A stretch of 7,418 nucleotides of DNA from the NCBI GenBank assembly GCA_024638355.1, contig JAHEKO010000186.1:1-7418 (forward strand), given 5' to 3'. Below the pieces are notes generated by a model that was not told the origin of the DNA, did no database searches, and saw only the letters and a program-made list of their open reading frames with translations. Numbering within the stretch: the first letter of the stretch is position 1; each line of letters starts with the position of its first letter. A program made the translations under genes and the position numbers. Below are positions 1-4,891 of the stretch, one piece after another. The DNA comes from Acidobacteriota bacterium (lineage in GTDB: Bacteria > Acidobacteriota > Thermoanaerobaculia > Multivoradales > JAHEKO01).

Positions 1-1376
1 GCATAGGCCCAATCGGTATTCAAGTTGCTCTTGATCTTCTTCACGTAGTCGACGACGCCGTTGTAGGTGCCGGCGTAGCCGAGCTTCTTCATCACCGCGT
101 TGCGCCAGCCATCCTCGTAGCTGGCGTAGGCGTTGCTGATCGACGGATCGGGGCCCGGCGTGGCGTCGACCTGGACGAACTTGAAGTCGTAATGAAAGGA
201 GACCTTGGCGCTCGGGTTCGCGGTGGTCAGGAAGTTGAGGCCCTCCTGGACCTCCTGCACGATCTTGACCTTCTGGCTGGTGCTGAGATTGAGGCCCGAC
301 GCGCTCGTTCCGGTGTAGATGTTGTCGGCGCTGTTGACGCCCCAGAGCTTGTTCAGCCCGGCCGTCGAGATCTGCTTGAGGCGGCCCGGCATCGACGCCC
401 AGGCGTTGCCCGCCCGGCGATAGATGACGTCCGAGGAGTTGACGCCGAAGACCGCTCCATCCTTCGCCACGGAGACGTACTTGAGCTTGCCCGAGATCCT
501 CTTCCAGCTGCTGCCCACCCGCTGGTAGATGTTGTTGGCCGAGTTGACCCCCCAGACCTTGGACGAGCTGCCGACCGAGATCTGCTTGAGCTTGCCCGCG
601 ACCCGCTGCCACCCGCTGCCCACCCGCCGGTAGATGTTGTCGCTCGCGTTCACGCCCCACACCGTGCCGTCGCTGGCGACCGAAACGTGCTTGAGCTTGC
701 CGGGCACCCGCTGCCACGAGTTGCCCACCCGCCGGTAGATGTTGTCGCTCGAGTTGACCCCCCAGACCTTGGACGCACTACCCACCGAGATCTGCTTGAG
801 CTTGCCGGCGATCCGCTGCCAGGAGCTGCCGACGCGCCGGTAGATGTTGTCGCTCGAGTTGACCCCCCAGACGGTGCCGTCCTCGGCCACGGAGACGTGC
901 TTCAGCTTGCCCGGAATCTGGTGCCAGTCTTCGCCGGAAACGACGATCACGCCGACCGCTACCCTGCCGGTGAGGTAGAGGCTGGTCGGAATGCCCGTCG
1001 ATCTCGAAGTGCCGATGCCGCGCGATCGCGCCTGCGGTTTACCCGGGTCGTATTCGCCGTGGGCGGTCAGGCCGGCTTCGTCCCAGCTCAGATCGTCCTT
1101 CGCCGAACGGGTCATCAGCGACCTCTCGCCGGTTCCGCGGTGCGCTTGGGTCGCCCGCCAGGCGTCGTAGACGATCTTGTCGTCCGCCTTCATCTTGGCC
1201 GGCTTCTTGGTGGAGCAGGTCTTGAGCTCGCTGAGCTTGGCGGAGGGCGGCAGCGCGATGACCGCCATTCCGGCGGTCAGCCGGTGAAGAACCTGGCCGC
1301 CGACCGATTCGACCTCCTTGACGGTGCCTTCGAACTTCCGAGTGAATACCAACTTCGGACGACCAAGATCGCTCAT
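1..1376 (-). CDS. Tectonin-repeat (beta-propeller) protein, possibly with a split metalloprotease-like domain; 3' end missing
   Basis: The frame is open from an ATG at 1376 to the window edge, 458 full codons with no stop. The start is fixed by a strong GGAGGT four bases upstream and a promoter further up. Residues 9-107 form a small domain homologous to the lipoprotein encoded just upstream (shared HRL, AWR and L-x-W-D motifs). Residues 132-148 are a hydrophobic strand-like segment (SLYLTGRVAVGVIVV). Residues 149-358 are six 35-residue tectonin-type repeats, each with a Trp near the start, GKLK, WGVN and NIY; known tectonin repeats build carbohydrate- or lipid-A-binding beta-propellers. Residues 359-458 (QKVKIVQEVQEGL, EDGWRNAVMKKLG, DWAYA) recall, from memory, the region before the HExxH site in bacterial metalloprotease-like proteins. 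That site would lie beyond the window, so catalysis is unproven. No signal peptide or membrane segment is visible. The repeat call is firm; the enzymatic role is speculative. Confidence 0.85.
   Translation of the reverse strand, partial: MSDLGRPKLVFTRKFEGTVKEVESVGGQVLHRLTAGMAVIALPPSAKLSELKTCSTKKPAKMKADDKIVYDAWRATQAHRGTGERSLMTRSAKDDLSWDEAGLTAHGEYDPGKPQARSRGIGTSRSTGIPTSLYLTGRVAVGVIVVSGEDWHQIPGKLKHVSVAEDGTVWGVNSSDNIYRRVGSSWQRIAGKLKQISVGSASKVWGVNSSDNIYRRVGNSWQRVPGKLKHVSVASDGTVWGVNASDNIYRRVGSGWQRVAGKLKQISVGSSSKVWGVNSANNIYQRVGSSWKRISGKLKYVSVAKDGAVFGVNSSDVIYRRAGNAWASMPGRLKQISTAGLNKLWGVNSADNIYTGTSASGLNLSTSQKVKIVQEVQEGLNFLTTANPSAKVSFHYDFKFVQVDATPGPDPSISNAYASYEDGWRNAVMKKLGYAGTYNGVVDYVKKIKSNLNTDWAY
303..932 (-). 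repeat. Six tandem 105-bp (35-residue) tectonin repeats in three A/B pairs
   Basis: Residues 149-358 of the left-end gene divide without any gap into six 35-residue units, so the DNA has a strict 105-bp period over 630 bp. Each unit contains W-[QK]-R, [IV]-x-GKLK, [VI]-S, WGVN and NIY-x-R. Odd units carry K-[HY]-V-S-V-A-x-D-G and even units carry KQIS followed by [SN]-K, so the larger period is 70 residues (210 bp). The last unit is the most divergent and loses the RRVG ending, as expected at the end of an array. Six units fit a six-bladed propeller of the tectonin / tachylectin type; the fold is inferred from the family. Confidence 0.9.
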
Positions 1377-1380
1377 CGCC

Positions 1381-1388
1381 ACCTCCCT
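1381..1388 (-). promoter_or_regulatory. Strong Shine-Dalgarno of the tectonin-repeat gene
   Basis: On the minus strand the sequence AGGGAGGT lies just before the ATG at 1376, with four bases (GGCG) after the GGAGGT core. It is the best ribosome-binding site in the window and decides the start of a gene whose stop is outside the window. Confidence 0.8.
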
Positions 1389-1392
1389 TGGG

Positions 1393-1417
1393 GTGCGCGA
1401 CCGAAAGGGTCGCGCGC
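1393..1417 (-). other. Leader hairpin between promoter and ribosome-binding site
   Basis: GCGCGACC at 1395-1402 is exactly complementary to GGTCGCGC at 1408-1415, giving an 8-bp GC-rich stem with a 5-base loop. It extends by one wobble and one GC pair to 1393 and 1417. It lies inside the predicted 5' untranslated region of the tectonin-repeat gene and ends a few bases upstream of the Shine-Dalgarno without covering it. It could stabilise the mRNA 5' end or act as a regulatory element; it has no U-tract, so it is not a typical terminator. Confidence 0.55.
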
Positions 1418-1444
1418 ACAGCTATAAAGAAGAAACTTGCGAAA

Positions 1445-1473
1445 AGATTAACCTCCGCCCCTCGTAGTGTCAA
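1445..1473 (-). promoter_or_regulatory. Near-consensus sigma-70 promoter for the tectonin-repeat gene
   Basis: Reading the minus strand, TTGACA (1468-1473) is followed by exactly 17 bases and then TAATCT (1445-1450). That is a perfect -35 box, a -10 box with four of six consensus bases including the key T-A...T positions, and ideal spacing. The -10 lies at the edge of an AT-rich patch (about 1422-1450) that stands out in this GC-rich sequence. The predicted start of transcription is near 1438, giving a leader of about 60 bases before the ATG at 1376. It implies that the gene is transcribed independently of the operon upstream. Confidence 0.7.
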
Positions 1474-1519
1474 GCTGAAGCGCTTTCGGGTCGTGGCTAG
1501 GCAGCGCGGGAGGGCTCAG

Positions 1520-1581
1520 GGGCCGCGCGGTCGCGGCCCGAGCAGCGGCGGGATACCCGCGTGGCAGCCGGGCCCCGGCTG
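1520..1581 (-). other. Cluster of three compact GC-rich hairpins in the intergenic region
   Basis: Three perfect inverted repeats lie close together. GGGCCGCG / CGCGGCCC (1520-1527 with 1532-1539) has a 4-base loop. GCGGG / CCCGC (1548-1552 with 1556-1560) has a 3-base loop. CAGCCGG / CCGGCTG (1565-1571 with 1575-1581) has a 3-base loop. None is followed by a T-tract on the minus strand. They sit between the candidate terminator and the promoter. They may protect the 3' end of the upstream transcript, back up termination or bind a protein. GC-rich DNA forms short palindromes easily, so chance is possible for each one singly. Confidence 0.45.
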
Positions 1582-1590
1582 ACCCGGGCG

Positions 1591-1629
1591 AAAACCCACC
1601 GACCCGCTACCCGCCCTTGGTGGATGGGT
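1591..1629 (-). terminator. Candidate intrinsic terminator of the pyr / envelope gene cluster
   Basis: In the minus-strand RNA, ACCCAUCCACC (1629-1619) pairs with GGUCGGUGGGU (1604-1594). The 11-position stem has nine Watson-Crick pairs, one G-U wobble and one mismatch, and the loop is 14 bases. The stem runs straight into four U residues (1594-1591). It begins three bases after the TGA of the lipoprotein gene, the usual place for a terminator. The U-tract is short and the loop is large, so efficiency may be modest. Confidence 0.5.
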
Positions 1630-1632
1630 GGC

Positions 1633-2100
1633 TCAGCCCGGGGGCTCGCGGCCCTCGGCGTCCCAGGCGAGACCCTCGGCGGCTTCCGCCTCGCGCGCGT
1701 TCTCCTTGAGGCCGCGGCTACGCCAGGCTTCGATCACGATGCGCTCGGCTTCGTCGACGTCGGCGGGAACCTCCGCGCTCACGAGATCGCTCGAGCGAAC
1801 GTCGAGCCCCTCCGGCAGGCGGGCGACGAAGATCCGATCCCCGAGCCGGTGGGTGATGCTGGCCCCCGCCGCCTCGAGCTCGGCCTTCGCCGCTTCGAAG
1901 TCCGAGGAGAAGAGCAGTAGCTCGGTCATTTCGTCCGCGTCCCCGGAGGGGTAGCCCTCCGCTCTCGCGGTAGCCGGCTCCTCACGTGGCTCCTCGTGCG
2001 CGCACCCGATCTGCGGCAGAGCGGCGGCGATTCCCAGGGCAGCCCAGGCGATGGTCGGGGCGAGAAGCGGGAGGCCCCGCGGGAGCGACCACACTCGCAA
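1633..2100 (-). CDS. Small predicted lipoprotein homologous to the N-terminal domain of the next gene
   Basis: 155 codons from a TTG at 2100; a GTG at 2094 is an equally possible start, and neither has a clear Shine-Dalgarno. Residues 6-32 are a hydrophobic signal-like stretch ending in PQIGC, with Cys33 as likely lipidation site. The Gln at -3 is unusual for a lipobox. A charged, proline-rich linker follows (34-57), then a domain (61-150) that aligns with residues 9-107 of the tectonin-repeat protein: shared HRL (84-86), AWR (125-127) and L-x-W-D (144-147). The predicted order strand-helix-strand-strand resembles I9-type protease propeptides, but this is inference. It follows the bactofilin-like gene by 19 bases and is followed by a terminator, so it is probably the last gene of the operon. 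A shorter cytoplasmic form from the ATG at 1929 (98 residues) cannot be excluded. Confidence 0.7.
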   Translation of the reverse strand: MRVWSLPRGLPLLAPTIAWAALGIAAALPQIGCAHEEPREEPATARAEGYPSGDADEMTELLLFSSDFEAAKAELEAAGASITHRLGDRIFVARLPEGLDVRSSDLVSAEVPADVDEAERIVIEAWRSRGLKENAREAEAAEGLAWDAEGREPPG

Positions 2101-2119
2101 TGATACCAGCCGCGTCGCG

Positions 2120-2944
2120 CTAGCCGCGAAAGTAGCCCTGCATCGCTCGAAACACCCGCTGCAGGTCCTTACCGGGCTCGACGATCTTGCCGAAGAGCGT
2201 CTGGTAGCTGACCGCGAGCCCCTCGAGGTCGCGCTCGCGCAGGAGGCGGATCAGCTCCTCGATCATCTTGCGCGAGGTCGGGCCGTAGCTGGGCCGGGCG
2301 AACTCGCGCTCGAGGATCACCAGCGAGTAGAAGAGCGGGTCGGCGAGCTCGGCGCTGGCCGGCTTGCGACGGGGCTCTCGCGCCGGCGGCGGGGGCTCGG
2401 GCGGCTCCTCGGCGTCCTCCGCGGCGCCTTCGGAGAGGAGATTCTCGGGGCCGTCGTCCGCCTTGAGCTCCGCCGCGCCGCGCCGGCGCTCGGCGAAGAC
2501 CGGCAGCGAGCGCAGCTCGTTGGCGAAGCGCGAGAAGAGGTAGAAGAGCTCCTTCTCGGAAGCGAAGTTCCCGACCAGGCGGGCGTCTCCGCCGACCTCT
2601 ACCCGTTCGGTCTCCTGCAGGACGATGTTCGCCTTGGCGGCGTCCTCGAGGTGGATCGCCTGGGCGGTGACCCGCCAGGCCGTCAGGCTGCCCTCGACGA
2701 AACAGGTCTGCGCGCACTTCACGCTCACCGCTTCGACGTCGGCGTGGGGCTCGATCCGAATGGAGCCGTTGACCGACTCCAGATTGGCGTAGTGGCCCGA
2801 GTTCTGGATGACCAGGTTCCCGGGCGTGCGAATCGACAGCTGGCCGTGCACGTCGACCTGGATGTCGGTCCCCTTGGGGATGATCATGGTCGGGCTGTCC
2901 GTGCTGCCGCCCATCTTCGCCACTACCTTGTCCCCCAGTCCCAT
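2120..2944 (-). CDS. Bactofilin-like beta-helix protein with unrecognised C-terminal region
   Basis: 274 residues from ATG, with a good Shine-Dalgarno (GAGGGAG, five bases before the start). Residues 19-127 show short alternating hydrophobic strands with regular Gly/Asn/Asp turns (for example GSIRIEPHADVEAV and VEVGGDARLVGNF), as in the right-handed beta-helix of bactofilins, polymer-forming scaffold proteins of the inner face of the membrane. Residues 128-152 are helical. Residues 158-202 are acidic and proline-rich and probably disordered. Residues 203-274 form a helical region I do not recognise. Bactofilin genes are commonly paired with M23 peptidases, and here one lies 15 bases upstream, which supports the call. 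Cys77 and Cys81 form a CxxxC in the helix region. The beta-helix is inferred from pattern alone; an unrelated beta-rich protein remains possible. Confidence 0.75.
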   Translation of the reverse strand: MGLGDKVVAKMGGSTDSPTMIIPKGTDIQVDVHGQLSIRTPGNLVIQNSGHYANLESVNGSIRIEPHADVEAVSVKCAQTCFVEGSLTAWRVTAQAIHLEDAAKANIVLQETERVEVGGDARLVGNFASEKELFYLFSRFANELRSLPVFAERRRGAAELKADDGPENLLSEGAAEDAEEPPEPPPPAREPRRKPASAELADPLFYSLVILEREFARPSYGPTSRKMIEELIRLLRERDLEGLAVSYQTLFGKIVEPGKDLQRVFRAMQGYFRG

Positions 2945-2959
2945 GATGGCTCCCTCGTC

Positions 2960-4027
2960 CTAGCGTCCGATGATCCTCGGCAGCGGCTCGAAATTGCGAT
3001 GCTCGGGCGCTCGCCGCGCCCGCACCAGCAGCTGCTCCTCGTCTCGCCAGCGGTGATCGAGGATATAGATCCGCGGATCGACCGGCTCGAACTCCCCCTC
3101 GTCGTTGCGCGCCCGGACCTCGTAGTGGAGGTGCGGGCTGGTGCTCCAGCCGGTGTTGCCGACCCTGGCGATCAGCTCGCCCTGCTTGACGTTCCGGCCG
3201 CTGCGGACGAGCACCTCGTCGCAGTGCCCGAACAGGGTAATGAACCGGTCGCCGTTGCGGATCGCCACCAGGTTGCCGTAGCGCCACCAGGCGACGCTCT
3301 GGCGCAGCGACATGCGGCCGGCGAAGACCACCTTGCCGTCGGCCGGCGCGTAGATCGGCGTGCCCACCTGTGCCGCCATGTCGATACCCGGGTGGAAGTC
3401 GATCTGCTTGGTGAACGGGCTGCGCCGGGTGCCGAACGGGCTGGTCAGCACGAAGCTCTCGGAGCGCAACGGCGACAGCGAAGGCGTCGTCAGCACCTGG
3501 TCGCCGTGCGCCTCTTCGAAGCTCTGCACCTCGCTGACGAAGGTGTCCAGAACCCGCAGCTGCTCGTCGACGCGCGAGCGCAGCATCATGCCGCGCTGGA
3601 TCTGCCGAGAATAGATCGACTGCGGCACCTCGGGCGCCTCGAACGGAAACCCGCCCTGGCCGATCGACTCCTCGCTGCTCAGGCCGTAGGCGACGAAGAT
3701 CCGGTTCATCCGCAGCCGCAGGTCGTCGGTGCGCTCGCGCAGCTCGCCGAGATTCCGAACCAGCGATTGAAGCCGCTCGCCGTGCTGCTGGCGCAGCGCG
3801 ATCATCTCGCGGTAGGTGCCCCGGCTCCACAGGTCACCCAGAATGCGCGGCGCCGCGACCGCGTTGAGCAGGATGAAGAGCACCACCAGCACCGCCGCCG
3901 ACACGCTCACCACCACCTGGCGGCGGCTCAGGAAGAAGTACCAGACGCCCCGGCGGATGTGGCTCGGATGAATCTGGATCTCGAGAAACGGAGCGGCTTT
4001 CCGCTTGGCTGTCGGCGGCTCAGACAT
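2960..4027 (-). CDS. Membrane-anchored M23 (LytM-type) peptidoglycan endopeptidase
   Basis: 355 residues. A basic, cytoplasmic N-terminus (1-36) leads into one membrane segment at about 37-58 (VVVSVSAAVLVVLFILLNAV), then a helical, probably coiled-coil region at about 70-175. The M23 domain (about 190-325) holds the full zinc site: His212 and Asp216 in HPGID, His268 in FGHC, and His299 and His301 in HLH. In this family these are the metal ligands and catalytic histidines, so the enzyme should be active, cutting peptide cross-bridges of peptidoglycan in the periplasm. The Cys after His268 replaces the more usual Leu. The phosphatase gene ends 15 bases upstream and the bactofilin-like gene starts 15 bases downstream. 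There is only a weak, too-close AAAGG before the ATG, so translation probably depends on coupling. Membrane anchor plus coiled coil suggests a role in cell shape or wall remodelling together with the bactofilin-like partner. Confidence 0.95.
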   Translation of the reverse strand: MSEPPTAKRKAAPFLEIQIHPSHIRRGVWYFFLSRRQVVVSVSAAVLVVLFILLNAVAAPRILGDLWSRGTYREMIALRQQHGERLQSLVRNLGELRERTDDLRLRMNRIFVAYGLSSEESIGQGGFPFEAPEVPQSIYSRQIQRGMMLRSRVDEQLRVLDTFVSEVQSFEEAHGDQVLTTPSLSPLRSESFVLTSPFGTRRSPFTKQIDFHPGIDMAAQVGTPIYAPADGKVVFAGRMSLRQSVAWWRYGNLVAIRNGDRFITLFGHCDEVLVRSGRNVKQGELIARVGNTGWSTSPHLHYEVRARNDEGEFEPVDPRIYILDHRWRDEEQLLVRARRAPEHRNFEPLPRIIGR

Positions 4028-4042
4028 GCCTTTGGAGGCAGG

Positions 4043-4891
4043 CTAACACGCGCCGGCGGGCTGCCCTGTGGCGCCGGGCACAAGCTCGTCGATGCGCTCT
4101 TCGGAGGCGTGCCGGGCGATCAGCTCGGCCAGCTCCCGGTGGACCCCGGGGGCCCCCGCGACCACGTTCCCGGTCTCGAGGTAGCGCTCTCCCCCGTCGA
4201 GATCGGTCACCCGGCCGCCCGCCTCCTCGATCAGCAGCGCGCCCGCCGCAATGTCCCAGGGCGACAGCCGGAACTCGAAGAAGCCGTCGAAGCTCCCGCA
4301 GGCGGTGTAGGCGAGGTCGAGCGCCGCCGCGCCGCAGCGGCGCAGCCCGCGGGCTCGTAGGAAGGCATCGCGGAAGACGTCGAGATAGACGTCGAGCGCG
4401 GCCCGCGCCCGGAAGGGATAGCCGGTGGCCAGGAACGAGCCCTCGACGCCGGCGCGCGCGGAGACCCGCATCGGGCGACCGTTCATGAAGGCGCCGCCGT
4501 CCCGCGTCGCCGTGAAGAGCGTGTCGCGCAGCGGATCGAGCACCACCCCGACCTCGGTGCGCCCCCGCCTGCGGCAGGCGATCGACACGGCGAAGACCGG
4601 CACGCCCTGCAGGAAGTTCGAGGTGCCGTCGAGCGGATCGATCAGCCACTCGTACTCGGCGCCCGACGCTCCCAACCGCCCCGACTCCTCGGCGAGAATC
4701 TCGTGCTCGGGAAAGGCACCGCGCACCAACTCCAGAATCGCCGCCTCGCTGTCGCGGTCGGCGGCTGAGACGTAGTCGTACTCGGCCTTGACCTCGGCTT
4801 CGAGCGAGCTGTCGCGGTAGCGCTCTCGCAGCACGCGGGCGCCGGCCTGCGCCGCGGCCTCGGCGACCTCGAGAATCGATCTCGCGCTCAC
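4043..4891 (-). CDS. Inositol-monophosphatase-family phosphatase
   Basis: 282 residues, normal for the family. It starts at GTG, and the TGA of pyrC overlaps this start as GTGA; GGTGGAG lies five bases upstream. Metal-dependent phosphatase signatures are complete: Glu68 in ILAEESG, motif DPLDGT (85-90) with the metal ligands Asp85 and Asp88, and motif WDIAAG (212-217) with Asp213. The family removes phosphate from myo-inositol phosphates and related sugar or nucleotide phosphates with Mg2+, in the cytoplasm. SuhB-type inositol monophosphatase is the closest match by motif spacing, but histidinol-phosphate phosphatase (HisN-type) or 3'-phosphoadenosine phosphatase activities share these motifs and cannot be separated by eye. 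Its coupling to pyrC suggests co-expression, not necessarily a step in pyrimidine synthesis. Confidence 0.95.
   Translation of the reverse strand: MSARSILEVAEAAAQAGARVLRERYRDSSLEAEVKAEYDYVSAADRDSEAAILELVRGAFPEHEILAEESGRLGASGAEYEWLIDPLDGTSNFLQGVPVFAVSIACRRRGRTEVGVVLDPLRDTLFTATRDGGAFMNGRPMRVSARAGVEGSFLATGYPFRARAALDVYLDVFRDAFLRARGLRRCGAAALDLAYTACGSFDGFFEFRLSPWDIAAGALLIEEAGGRVTDLDGGERYLETGNVVAGAPGVHRELAELIARHASEERIDELVPGATGQPAGAC

Noticed and set aside
303..932. CRISPR-like or satellite interpretation of the 105-bp periodic DNA
   Set aside because: There are no identical short repeats separated by unique spacers; the period is a whole number of codons and encodes conserved tectonin residues.
192..1427. 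A 411-codon plus-strand frame with its own internal repeats (variants of PVDVVARVDPPD)
   Set aside because: The periodicity is simply the complement of the tectonin repeats. The minus strand has promoter, ribosome site and recognisable family repeats; the plus frame has none.
1039..1473. A minus-strand 144-codon frame starting at 1473
   Set aside because: It is in a different frame from the tectonin-repeat gene, would start within the promoter -35 box, and has a low-complexity Arg/Gly composition.
1388..1954. Small plus-strand frames across the intergenic region and the lipoprotein gene
   Set aside because: No ribosome site, no recognisable product, and they cross the terminator and hairpins that fit the minus-strand genes.
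4028..4042. A possible terminator or regulatory hairpin between the phosphatase and M23 genes
   Set aside because: Only a 4-bp stem (GCCT / AGGC) with no U-tract in a 15-base gap; too weak to call.
2051..4360. A 769-codon open frame on the plus strand
   Set aside because: It lies antisense across parts of four well-supported minus-strand genes, is rich in Arg/Ala/Asp/Leu as expected for the complement of GC-rich codons, and shows no domain. It is a GC shadow.
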